A stretch of 64,000 nucleotides of DNA, from NCBI GenBank assembly GCA_021234155.1, contig JAJEKV010000106.1, positions 1,441,002 to 1,505,001 on the forward strand. Reading direction: 5' to 3'. The notes under the pieces are model-generated. The model did no database searches. It was not told the DNA's origin and was given only the letters and a program-made list of their open reading frames with translations. The DNA is from Isoetes taiwanensis (lineage: Eukaryota; Streptophyta; Lycopodiopsida; Isoetales; Isoetaceae). Both the position numbers and the translations under genes were made by a program. This document shows positions 54,022 to 64,000 of the stretch, one piece after another (position 1 is the stretch's first letter; the number at the start of each line of letters is the position of its first letter).

Positions 54022-55795
54022 ATGGAAACAGTACTCTTTGCAATTATAAGGGAAAAATCTAGAATTACGTATGGATTTTTAAAAGGCTCGGCTACAGAAC
54101 TCTGGAATTCATTGATCATTCAGCAATTCTTCCCTAAAAATCTCTTCTTATCAGAGTATACCTTTGTTCCCAGTACGGTCGAATTTGAAGTTGAAATTAC
54201 TAACTCTTGGCCGAAGAATTTGTGGGATCGAAAGTACAATTGCTTCTGCAAGAACTTTTAGAGTGCATTGTGATTGGTTAGACCACAAGATTTCTGTTGA
54301 AGTATACTCTTAGCAAGATCCTGTTCAATTCGGTGGAATTTCTCCTTAAAATTTCTCTGAATTGAATTTTCTTATCCTGAGGAATTGATCTGCTCAATTG
54401 AAATGGCAATCCGATCTCGCTTGGTTATTTTTGTTCTAATTAAAGGCTTCTTTTCCCCTATTTTCCTTTTCTCCCTTTTTTGTTATTCAATTCTTGCATG
54501 TGCTTTTATTGCTTCCCCCTGAACTTTCTGCAATGGTTTCTAATTGTTTGAAAAACCCTAAACATTTGGCATTCCTTCACTTTTCATCAATCTTCCGCCC
54601 AAGACCGCCTTTTTTTTGCTCCGTAATTTGCAATCCTTTCAAGAAAAGATCAAGATACCATCCTCTTTGGAAATTTTGATAATCTGTTACCTTCTAAGAC
54701 AGTTATGGATCCAATTTCTCATGAAGTTCCCTTCTGGAACAATCTCTCTGCTGATCCTGACCATAGGGGCATTCTTCATTCTTTTAAACCCTCGCTACTT
54801 TAGGCCTCCGCGACGATAAAAGAACCTTCCTTCCTATGGCATTGCAAGGAACCACCCGGAGATTTTGCTCTGATGTTGCTCGATGAAAGGCTCAAAAGAA
54901 CCAAGCCGCTTCTACCTTCGTGAACGAAAAGATGGGCATCTACAATGGTATTTTTTGAATCTTCCGATTGTTCATTTTAAAATTGATGCTTTGTCTCAAT
55001 CACCAGAATCATAAAAGTTCTAAATGTGGTCTTAAATTAGATAAATTATGGGCCTTTTCGCTAAACCTTCATAAAGGAATTATCATTCAAGCCGCTTCAC
55101 CGCCTTAATTTTCCCTACGTTATGAATATGGAAACTCAAGATCTGCTAATTTCTTCTTGAATTATGGTCCACTCACCTTCGAGACATCACAACTGACTTT
55201 TCTTAAATGGCATCCTAAGCTTGATATTGACCAAATGAACAATTTGTGTATTGCATCAACCTCTCTCTTTGGTCTCAACCCTATTTATTGGGATGAAGAA
55301 TGCTTTAAACTTCTTTTCAATTCCATTGGAACCTACATCTCAATTGAATACTCCTCTTCTAGACCTCCCAGATCCTTTGTACAACTTGATTTATCTAAGG
55401 ACATTCCCCTTTCCATTCCTTCTGAGGATGCTTTTGGTCTAGAATCCTCATTAACTCTTAGATGGTCTGGATTGCCTTCTCAATATCAGAAATGTCTTCA
55501 AAGACATTTCTGGTATTTTGATTGCAGAACAAATCCAGATATTCAACAAGAAGACAAAATCTCGCATGGAAGAGAGATCTCAGATAAGGTACTCTCTGAG
55601 CATAATTTAGGAAAAAATTCAGTTGATCAATCTGTCAAGGAAGATGCAATTCAGGATAATTATACAAAAGGAACAGACCATTTTCAAAAGCTGTCAGAAA
55701 ATGACAAGTTCAGATGGACAAGAGTGAATGGTAGTTACAAGAAAATTCAAAAGCAAAGCAAGGGAGCAAATAAAAGACAAAGGCAAAATGAATGA
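54022..55795 (+). pseudogene. LINE-D ORF1 (plant L1 type)
   Basis: A plus-strand ORF1 in several frames. First is the ITYGFLKGSATELWNSL segment (54,022-54,261; matched on the minus strand at 52.7-53.0 kb). A probable ORF1 start at 54,706 reads MDPISHEVPFWNNLSADPD. The main block, 55,157-55,795, is a 212-codon open frame: WDEECFKLLFNSIGTYISIE, RSFVQLDLSKDIPLSIPSED, LTLRWSGLPSQYQKC (DUF4283-like core; the knuckle keeps one Cys). A Lys/Gln/Asn-rich tail ends it. Binds RNA in the family; dead here because of shifts and stops. Confidence 0.72.
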
Positions 55796-57045
55796 GCATG
55801 ATACTTTTAATACTTGGAGAAGTAATGGCACTCTAGTAATTGGAGAACCTGCTAGTGAAGGGTGCTATGTTAGATACAGCAAATCATGCTACTGATGAAT
55901 TAAGCATGACCTTAAGTAAAATTATCAAGGAAGCCAGAAATCAGGAAAGAGGTCAATGCTCATATAATCTCATGGATTACCCTATCAAGAATATTAGTAA
56001 GAACGGCAGAGGTTCTTACTAATTTAATTAAACGCATTAATCCAGATATTTTATGTATTCAAGAGCATAAATGTGATAGAGGCAGGGCTGTTCCAACGAT
56101 GAATTTGTTTGGGAAGCAAACTTCTGCTATAATAAGTACTTCAGGCAAGGCTCGGGGTGGTACAATGATAGCCTGGAGTATGGATGTTCATGTCACATTT
56201 ACAGCAAAAGATAAATTTGGAAGGTGGACAGTAATTAAATGGAAGCAAGGACTTCAAGAATGTGCTATCATTAATGTATATGCATCTAATATTTCTAGAA
56301 AAAGAGCAACTTTATGGGCTTCTTTATGTAATAAAATACCAAAATGGGGAGAAAATGTGGCTTGGCTTTTAGTAGGGGATTTCAATATGGTCGAATCAGC
56401 ACAAGACAGATTAGGTGGTGGATGATTGTAATTGCTTTGAACGGCAAAGAACTCTTTCAACATGGGTTTATGGAAGTTGATGGAGATTCATCTTTTACTT
56501 GACTAATAATTGGGTTGGCCGAGGATTGTCACAGTGCCTCGCCATGATCGAATGTATGCAAATAGTGTGCTTTGTGATATATGTCCACTGTTATGGAGGT
56601 TTAATTATTTGGCACAAGCAGCCCCCTGACCATAATCCTCAAATTTCTTGAAAATCGTGGAACTTACTCGTAGTCGACAAAAAAGAGAAAAACGGTAGAT
56701 TTAAATTGAATACTAGATGGTTGCCTAATGAGGAGTTTGAAGCAGATGTCGAGGTTTGGCAAAAGGCTTCATCTCAACAACATGGTATGCGAAGAATTGT
56801 TGAGGCTTTGGCAAATGTCAAGATTTTTGCGAAAAGGTGGGGAGCGCAACGAGTTCGTGAAGAAATCAGTTATATGCTGAATTAGAGGAGCTTAAGAAAG
56901 TGGGTACAGACTCTTTTAGATTGCAACAGGTTATTGATGCTATTCGTGGTCTAGAAGTGGCCCAAATTCAATCAGCACGAGTTAAATCTGGATTAACCTG
57001 GCTGAAAGGTGGAGATCATTGTAATAAGCTGTTTTTTAGACCACT
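55796..57045 (+). pseudogene. LINE-D ORF2: endonuclease and linker
   Basis: The plus strand follows ORF1. Endonuclease: PDILCIQEHKCDRGRA (catalytic Glu in Q-E-H-K), ARGGTMIAWSMDVHVTF, CAIINVYASNISRKRATLW, then WLLVGDFNMVESAQDRLGGG (GDFN loop). Then decayed WLPNEEFEADVEVWQKAS and a linker to about 57,045, where the copy is cut. A second copy (58,863-60,119) shares the stretch from MDVHVTFTAKDK onward and differs by many 1-5 bp indels. Non-functional. Confidence 0.8.
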
Positions 57046-57149
57046 ATTTGTACTTGTCTGAGATCTGCAATTTTTTGTAATACCAAGACTCTTCACCTGT
57101 TTCATCTTTGAATGTGAGGACTTTTCTTTCCTTAGTGTGATCCAAATGT

Positions 57150-57905
57150 GGTGTTTTCTGCTGATCCTGAAGACTGTCAAGAACATCCTCAAATGTCTAA
57201 AAGAGAATCCTCTCCTCGATCCATGGCTGATAGGACAGTGGATCCATCATTCTTTCATCAAAAGTGACACATCCAGATATGATCAACTTTTTGCTTGCCA
57301 GACCCATAACTTATAGGCTTTACTCTTTCGCTATACCCTATGAATACACAAGGTATGGCTCTATCATGAAACACATATGCCTTACGTCCCAGCAATTTCA
57401 AATGCTTCACGGTTGGCTAATGAATTTGATGCCTGTAAATGCCTCTTCCGGAGTTATGCCATTTAATGTTTTTGTTGGCGCTCTATCGATCAAGTATACT
57501 GATAGCATACTCCGTGCCAAGCTACATATGGACCTAACTTACATATGAACTTGCATTCTACAACACCGCTTTATTGCGGCGTACGAGGAGCTGTTAGCTA
57601 CCTTCTTATACCTGCATTGCACAAATAATCATCAAAAATGCACTCGATATGTACTTTCCTCCATTATTGCTATTGCTGCACAAATTCAGAATCTTATGCT
57701 CTTTCATGTTCTCCACCATGGGTCGAAACTCTTTAAATTTCTCCAAAACTGCTGATTTTGCTTTTATAAATTAAATCCATGTCTTTCTCGTAAAGTCATC
57801 TGTGAATGTCACAAAATATTAAGACATAACAGAACCTTTCTCTCAATATCTTTTGCCTTGAGTCGACGTCGTCCTTCTTACCAGATTCTTCACTCTAAGG
57901 CCAAT
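57150..57905 (-). pseudogene. Copia integrase remnant, second copy
   Basis: A minus-strand partner of the remnant at 28.0-28.5 kb. It holds YEKDMDLIYKSK, SSFGEI, WRKVHIECIFDDYLCNAGIR, RRLTAPRTPQ-like and SGVVEC pieces, then further downstream AYVFHDRAIPCVFIGYSERV (the C-terminal K-x-x-F-x-G-Y-S block). It includes more of the C-terminal side than the 28-kb copy. Many stops. Confidence 0.72.
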
Positions 57906-57911
57906 AAAAAT

Positions 57912-58845
57912 AAGAAAGAAAGAAAGATTATATTAACGTCTACGAGAGACCGATTGGGTCTATGAGACCAAATATACATCAATCATGTCCAGCTAGAGGC
58001 GCATTTGCAGCCACCTAGAGATATTGCTTAAAAAAAGAAAAGGGAAACTAAAACAATGAAATTAAGAAACTTTTGTCTTCTCGTGGCTCAAAGTATAAAG
58101 TGATGCCAGACTTGTTTTCTCTTTTGAAGGACTGCTTATGTTTTTCCTTTCCTGTCCGCTTTCTTCTTCTAGACACTTTGATGGTTACTCCTTTTGGGAT
58201 TGGATGAGATGGTCCCGAAGAGAACCCCGACTCGCTTTATTATCATTATCACCTCCAATAAGAAAGAGAGTGATAAGCCTTTGTGTAGGATCATTTTCAT
58301 GTCCCAGCCTTTCCCCCGCCTTGCTCCTTCAATAGATTTCTTCTATGCATACCATTTGGTGAAGGAAAAGAGCTATACATTTCTCGGGTCCTCATAGGCG
58401 ATCGCTTGGAGAGGGAGGTAGGTTCCCTAAATAGGCAATGGAATCTGCCCCAGATTTCATAATAGACCGGACATGTGAAGATGAAATGTTCCTCGTGACT
58501 CAATTACATTCAAGTGACACACCTGGCAGATCCTCTTCGAAAGCCCCCACCTTCGGTCTTCTAGCACAAACAGCCTTCAATCTCAAGCCGATGAGTCAAC
58601 CAATAGCATGTCTCACTTTATGTGCAATGTGAATATTCAAATATCCTAGTCGCCGCCGATGAAACCATCTTCATTGAACTCAAGGATATGATCTTTGTAA
58701 AATTGCATCTTGGTAGGAGGATCACTTGAGTTAACCATGTCTTTGATATGTATAAAATTTCCGTGATCGCGCCATATGAGCTGGTCTTATCTTTTTCAAG
58801 TCTCTTTTTTGCTCTAGGTTTTAAGAAAGATTAGTCATAGCCCAT
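57912..58845 (-). pseudogene. LINE-G: C-terminal finger and complete 3' end
   Basis: In minus-strand order: RLKAVCARRPKVGAFEE, then CQVCHLN, then a shift, then SEEHFIFTCPVYYEIWGRFH. This gives C-x2-C...E-E-H-F-x-F-x-C-P-V-Y, the LINE finger. The 3' untranslated part has CTAGGTGGCTGCAAATGCGC, TTTGGTCTCATAGACCC, then CGTAGACGTTAATATAATC and a (TTTC)n tail ending at 57,912. This copy links the 3' hairpin signature to a finger-type LINE ORF2. Confidence 0.78.
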
Positions 58846-58862
58846 GTTATGTTGAAAAGGAG

Positions 58863-60119
58863 GAGTATGGATGTTCATGTCACATTTACAGCAAAAGATA
58901 AATTTGGAAGGTGGACAGTAATTAAATGGAAGCAAGGACTTCAAGAATGTGCTATCATTAATGTATATGCATCTAATATTTCTAGAAAAAGAGCAACTTT
59001 ATGGGCTTTATGTAATAAAAATACCAAAATGGGGAAAATGTGGTTTGGCTTTTTAGTAGGGATTTCAATATGGTCTAATCAAAGACAAGACGCATTAGGT
59101 GGTGGACAGATTGTAAGTTGCTTTGAACGGCAAAGAAGGGGCGTGGTTACTCTTTCAACATGGGTTTATGGAAGTTGATGGAGATTCATCTTTACTTGAC
59201 TAATAATTGGGTTGGCCGAGGATTGTCACAGCTCGCCATGATCGAATGTATGCAAATAGTGTGCTTTGTGATATATGTCCACTCGCTATGGAGGTTTAAT
59301 TATTTGGCACAAGCAGCCTCGACCATAATCCTCAAATTTTTGAAAATCGTGGAACTTACTCATAGTCGACAAAAAAAGAGAAAACGGTATTTAAATTGAA
59401 TATTAGATGGTTGCCTAATGAGGAGTTTGAAGCAGATATCGAGGTTTGGCAAAAGGCTTCATCTCAACAACATGGTATGCTTAAGAATTGTTGAGGCTTT
59501 GGCAAATGTCAAGATTTTTGGCGAAAAGGTGGGGAGTTTAACGAAGTTCGTGAAGAAAAAGAGACATTAAGTCAGCTTATATGCTTAATTAGAGGAGCTT
59601 AAGAAAGTGGGTACAGCACTCATTGATGCTATTCGTGGTCTTGAAATGGCCCAAATTCAATCAAAGACGAAGTTAAACTGGATTAACCCGGCCGAAAGAT
59701 GGAGATCATTGTAATAAGTCGTTTTTAGAGCTTCAAAGCGTAAGAGGTATGCCGCTACTATGCACTCTTTATCCTCACGGATGGGAGGGTAATGTCGAGC
59801 CAAATGAGATTAAGCAGTCCCTTACTCAATACTTTGAAACTTTTTTTAAGGTCAAACACTTGCCTCATGAAGATGTAATGCAGGATATTGTGCTTTCTAA
59901 GGTTCATACAATTCTTTCACAAGAGGAACCTCAATTGTTAGAGGCCCCACTGTCCATGTCTGAATTGCGAGCAACAACATTTGAGTTGGCTTCAGATAAA
60001 TGTCCAGTTATGGATGGTATCCCTGTAGAATTTTTTAAAAGGTATTGGGAATGGACGTCAGCGAGCATTATGGAGGCATATAAAGATTTACGTACTTCAC
60101 ATCAATTTGATAGGATTTT
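58863..60119 (+). pseudogene. LINE-D2: endonuclease to start of RT
   Basis: The plus strand starts at MDVHVTFTAKDKFGRWTVIK with no upstream ORF1. Endonuclease as in LINE-D, with a decayed GDFN. From 59,749 an open frame of 120-odd codons gives MPLLCTLYPHGWEGNVEPNE, then IKQSLTQYFETFFKVKH, SELRATTFELASDKCPVMDG, IPVEFFKRYWEW, the region just before the RT palm (compare S-D-K-C-P-G-P-D-G). It is interrupted at 60,120 by the inverted LTR copy; the catalytic part of RT is not visible. Confidence 0.8.
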
Positions 60120-61745
60120 TGTGACGTTCCATGTAGTTATACCTGGCCCACGCCATGTCTTTGTATCGCGGTATTTCCACGCCACCACGCTACCATGGGG
60201 TATGGGAACTTAATTGCAACCTAGGGGTTACCTTAAAAGGATTAAATTAGCTATGCTAATTTAACACATTAATAATAATAACCTATAACCTAGGAAATTA
60301 GGCTAATTACCATTTGGGAAGGCTTCACCACCGCCCCAATCGACAAGCAAAGATGGGGATTGCCAAGTTTGGATGCCAACTTGACCCCTATCCCCGGATT
60401 GACTCCTCAAGATCGACCAAGGAAGGCCAGGAGTCGAGCGCCATCATACACCCGGCAGAGAATCACCATAACAACCGCCCCCCCTGGAAGTAACGGTGAA
60501 TTCTCAACTCCCAAGTGAGATGGAGGCGCCCCATGGAAACGAGTCCAGCCTGTAATTCGTAGGTGGTTATGTGGATTCTAGATAACGCTTTTTTGTGTGT
60601 GTCCGCTCGTTTCTTTGTGATTCAATCATAGAAACTAACCCTTGATTGTACAAGCAAGTTCTCTTTATATTCAATTCGGGTTTCTACTCGAAAAGGATGG
60701 ATTGTTAATTTTGTTAACTGACCAAAACGAGGGATTACGGGGGTAGAGACCTCCGAGCCGTATTGTAGTATGCTCCTAGAAAGCTCAGAGTCCTATTAAA
60801 TGCTGGGCCCAGGCACAAGAACCCACCGGGTCCTAGATGCTATGGTATGGCTTAGCACCGCACAAGGAACACAAGTGGTGACATGAGGGGTGGGGTCTTG
60901 CACGAGCATACAAGGCTCCCCGAGACTCCTACAAAGCAAGGGCTAGGGCCCGATAGCCTGGCCACGTAGAGGGCCGGGTATGGGTCCGACACTCCCCGGG
61001 TGTAGAGGTGTGATCCGTGATGGAGCACCCCCCGCACTTTGAGTAGATTTAGGGTGAGTAAGTCTGCACGGATGCGGGGTCGCCGATGTGGCACGATTCT
61101 CTAGCTCACCCATGGAACCACTGCGGAACCGGGAAGGGGACGCCTCCCCGACCTGCCCCTCCCATCGGGACCAAAGGCCATGAACCCGAGTAGGCCTCGT
61201 GAGGGTGATGCCCCCGAAGCCTATGCCTTTTCCTGAAGGCTATAGCGGGGCCATAGCATGAATTGACCCATCCGCAAAGTGTGCAATGTGGAGGGCTGGA
61301 TGGAGTGGACAACCCTAGCCAATGTTCTATGCCGCCTAACGCCATGCCAAGACTCGGCCTGGCTGATCTCTTTTGAGGCCCAAATTGGCCGTACCGATCC
61401 TCACCTGAGTCTCGAGCCGGGTAGAACCCGGGTTCGGTGTTTTCTTAGGATTAGATGCATATTCTATGCCATTGGTATATTAGATGGATGCGCCCACCCT
61501 TCGTGGTGGTTATTTATGTATATTCATGCCGGTGCTAACCCTTGTATTCATGCTTCCGCCGACGAGGAGTCCCATTGAAGGCGTATCGAATGACCCTTTT
61601 GGTTCCTTCTTTCGCCTCATTTCATAGATGGCCCGGAATAGACTGAGAGGGCCCCGCCTTCATGGTGAGATGATTGCCATGGAGGGGAAAGTCCTCGCAT
61701 GTATACGCCCAGGGTCGATATATATTCCTCGAGCCACAAGCAGAG
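60120..61745 (-). mobile_element. Inverted, diverged copy of the 49-kb LTR
   Basis: The left edge TGTGACGTTCC at 60,120 matches the reverse complement of the right end of the solo LTR. Further matched blocks in order: the CCTAGGGG(T/G) region, GGGGTAGAGACC (against GGTCTCTACCCC), GGAGTGGACAACCCTA, the TGCTTCCG/CGCTTCCG region, and GTATACG near 61,702. The far end is diverged, so 61,745 is approximate and no clear target duplication is seen. It sits in LINE-D2 and destroys its RT. Confidence 0.65.
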
Positions 61746-63345
61746 TCAGAGCCGCGGATTTCGTTGCTCAAAATCATAGCAGACCGCCAAACACTAACTC
61801 GTAGCACCAGAAGTTAGGGAGGAGGCTAAGTCAATGTGTCGCTAGTTCTCTTTGTTGTTTGGCTTGGTGTTAGGTTAAGTTAAGAAATTGTAGCTTTGAA
61901 GTGGAGGGGCCAAGATTGAGGCCTAGCAGTGCTGGGTAGCTCAAATGACTAAGATGATGGTTCCAAAGTGGACCTGCATTCGACTACTCCTAGAACACTC
62001 AACTTAGGCTTAAAATGGTCAAGGGCGTGCCCAAAAAACGAATTCTCCGCCGCTTTTGCCTTTTGTCGCCCGGCTAAATAAGATCGGTTACCTAAATGTC
62101 CGCCGGGCTACCAAATTGGCCGACTTGAGTCAACGCTGGCCCGCCAGTCAACTCTAAGGCCGCTTAGTATTTCGACGACGCCTACCGAGGCGTAGTCGTG
62201 ATAATGCCATCGGGCTACTCGATCAGATGTGTGGCGCCAGATTTCGCCCAGATATTTTTTAATAATAAAATTTTGAAGTTAATAAGAAACAAAAAAAAAA
62301 AAAATTTGAAATTTTAAAAGTTAAGTGGCCGCTTTAGCAAACCATTTCTTGTCATTTGTTTTTGCTTTCACGCCCAACCGGCCGAAGCCTCCCGCCATCG
62401 CCACCGTGACCGACCTTGCTCTTTTGCCTTGTGCCTTGTGCATCTTAGCCCCTTTGCCATCCTCTTTGCCGCCAAATACCACTATCCGGGCTATGGCTAT
62501 CACCAAGAGCGCCCGATCCAACTACCTTGAGCATCGGAGATCTACGCCATGATTGCTAAGCACATGGCTACCCCACCCCAGCCCCTCATTGATATATTGT
62601 TAGATGAGTCGGTAAACAGTTTGAGAACAACGATAGGATTCCATATCCTATCTATCACTTCTGAACCATTCTTGATCCGGCTGAACCTTCGCCTCCTCCT
62701 ATACATTGTTGAGCAACCCTGACATGGTCATGATGCTCATTAAATTTTATCCTCCCGAAAGGTGAAGGCCATACAGAGGAAGAAGATATCGTGACGAGGG
62801 TCAATCGTATTAGGGGTTTGGCCCCGAAGATGATCATAGGGAGATTGAGAGGGCGATACGCATACTCGTGGAGGGAATACAGTACCCTGGGATGGCTTTA
62901 AGGCCATTGATGGCAGAGCTATTGAGGTTCCCCCATACCGGGATGAGGATTCCAACAGCTTTGTATGGGGAGAAATCCCCGATATCAAGATAGACTATCC
63001 GATAACCATTCAGATAGACATGGTCTCGCGACCCCACCGCATACCATGTCAACTTAATCGCCGTGTCGCGTTTCTTCAACTTTTTGCCTCGATTCGTGAA
63101 GATCCGAGGAGGGCCCCGAAGAACGGAAAAGCTTGAACAGAGGAGCTGACCGGCAAGACCGGGAGGGACCAAAGAAGATGGAGGAGCATCGGGAGTGGCC
63201 CGAACCCAAAACCCATGCATCGTAATCGCTAAGCCCGGAGGAAGGGATTTACAAGGCCGGCAGCAATAATACAAGGATAAGTTAAGAACCGGGGCTTTTG
63301 GGAAGAAGACCAGCCCGACCGGGAGGCGCTAGCCGAAAGTGGACA
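61746..63345. other. GC-richer stretch, no recognised gene
   Basis: Sequence composition changes here. Frames exist on both strands (for example plus-strand EIERAIRILVEGIQYPGM near 62,840) but none matches a family I know, and poly(A)-like runs (62,290-62,306) suggest decay. Nothing firm. Confidence 0.3.
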
Positions 63346-63349
63346 ACTC

Positions 63350-63715
63350 CCTACGCCATTGGCTAAGACGGTGCGCTTGATCGACGGGCTGCCAGAAAGC
63401 CCGGTACGCCGGAAGCCTCATCGGTTCAATTCTAAGACGGCGGGCATTAATGAGATCCAAGAAATTTTCGTAAGTCCACTGACCTTCCGGGATCGTGAAG
63501 CTACCTTTTCAGAGGCTGGTACCTGAGATCGCGACAAAGAATTTAAGACCGACTCCGCTTCCGCATCTTTTGCAATTTGGCCCAAGAGGTCACTGAAGCC
63601 TACTTGGTGGCACTTTTGGTGACGCCAACCTTTGGCGCTATCCACGCAAAGAGGGTCACCATAATGCCTAAGGATTTAGCCCTCACCGTAGGATACCTGG
63701 GAGCAACCTTAGCCT
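63350..63715 (+). pseudogene. Histone H3 copy, decayed
   Basis: Plus-strand histone H3 in at least three frames. GCTAAGAC...GCGC...TCGACGGG matches the start of the tail, GCTGCCAGAAAG gives AARK, then KPHRF. The globular part continues with SYLFRGWYLRS (for K-L-P-F-Q-R-L-V-R), then [11 protein letters not shown], then [18 protein letters not shown], then GYLG at the end. H3 is one of the four core histones. There is no intron where intron-bearing H3 genes could have one, so it may be a retrocopy or a dead intronless gene. Frameshifts, an in-frame stop and a lost tail segment rule out function. Confidence 0.85.
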
Positions 63716-63908
63716 ACTTAAGGGATCCGTGATTTGTACATATTTTTTTTTTGTGATAATTAATAAAGAGGCTTTTATTTTGAATTAAAAGTTTAATGTT
63801 TTTTTTATGTTAAATTTAAAATAAAATGCCGACGCTAGCTTTAATAAAAGGGTTTAAAAGGGGACTGAAGGTTATTTTAAACGCTTTTTCCTCTCTCCCC
63901 CCTTCTAG

Positions 63909-64000
63909 CCATGACGGCGCCGCCGACCTTGCTGCCTGGTACCTTGATGGAGAGAAATGGGATCCATGTGTTCCTCTCGACCACAAGCCTTTGCTATGCC
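63909..64000 (+). CDS. Possible gene start at the window edge
   Basis: A plus-strand ATG at 63,909 opens MTAPPTLLPGTLMERNGIHV to the window end with no stop. Upstream is a pyrimidine-rich stretch (CTCTCTCCCCCCTTCTAGCC) like a 5' leader. Thirty codons are too few to judge; it may be chance. Confidence 0.2.

Noticed and set aside
54494-54819. Plus-strand hydrophobic frames
   Set aside because: Out of frame with the LINE ORF1 start at 54,706; no transmembrane protein family fits.
57264-57548. 94-codon plus-strand frame
   Set aside because: Antisense to a copia integrase remnant (FIGYSERV on the minus strand).
60852-61578. Frames in the GC-richer LTR copy
   Set aside because: They have no counterpart in the related copy at 49.3-50.9 kb, so they are not conserved coding sequence.
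1-64000. Endogenous virus sequences
   Set aside because: All reverse transcriptases seen are copia (YVDD, integrase upstream) or LINE (YADD, APE endonuclease) types; no capsid, movement or envelope-like frame was seen.

Overview
This is nuclear DNA of a eukaryote, most likely a land plant with a large, repeat-rich genome. It contains GT-AG introns, Ty1/copia elements whose primer-binding site matches plant initiator tRNA-Met (TGGTATCAGAGC), several LINE lineages, a hAT-like non-autonomous element, a solo LTR, an F-box gene with long repeat-filled introns, and a decayed histone H3 copy. I see nothing bacterial or organellar and no CRISPR array. The mixture would suit a fern or another large-genome plant, but the species cannot be fixed from the sequence.

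Layout. 0-7.6 kb: AT-rich flanks, a decayed LINE (ORF1 plus endonuclease, 1.7-3.1 kb), minisatellites, and an ACGT-motif-rich stretch near 5.5-6.0 kb. 7.6-19.0 kb: a nest of elements. An old LINE carries a hAT-like element with an exact 8-bp target duplication. A neighbouring LINE is split by a complete copia element (Copia-1, 10,118-18,208, TSD TTCTC), which is itself split by a younger LINE (11,489-14,345). 19.0-21.8 kb: the 5' half of a second copia (Copia-2). 22-30 kb: small repeats, the last two exons of an unidentified host gene (23.8-24.3 kb), copia scraps, two tRNA-Ala-like cassettes and a LINE. 30.4-37.3 kb: six phase-compatible minus-strand exons, ending in a stop codon at 30,378, with copia and LINE fragments in their introns. 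37.5-43.9 kb: a LINE and Copia-3. 45.5-47.6 kb: minus-strand exons of an F-box gene. 49.3-50.9 kb: a solo LTR with a perfect TSD. 51.1 kb: an ankyrin-repeat fragment. 51.4-60.1 kb: plant L1-type LINE remnants on both strands. 60.1-61.7 kb: an inverted, diverged copy of the 49-kb LTR. 61.7-64 kb: GC-richer sequence with a broken histone H3 copy.

How it works together. The only likely working host coding sequence is on the minus strand: the F-box exons (47.6-45.5 kb) and the six exons at 37.3-30.4 kb. They share strand and order and could be one gene of about 17 kb whose introns have filled with transposons, or two adjacent genes. The rest is mostly retrotransposon history. The most distinctive shared pattern is a LINE 3' end with a GGTCT/AGACC hairpin, then GTAGACGTTAATAA, then a simple-repeat tail that differs from copy to copy. 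This explains most of the microsatellites in the window. I found no clear new defence or metabolic system; the less ordinary signals are listed as findings.
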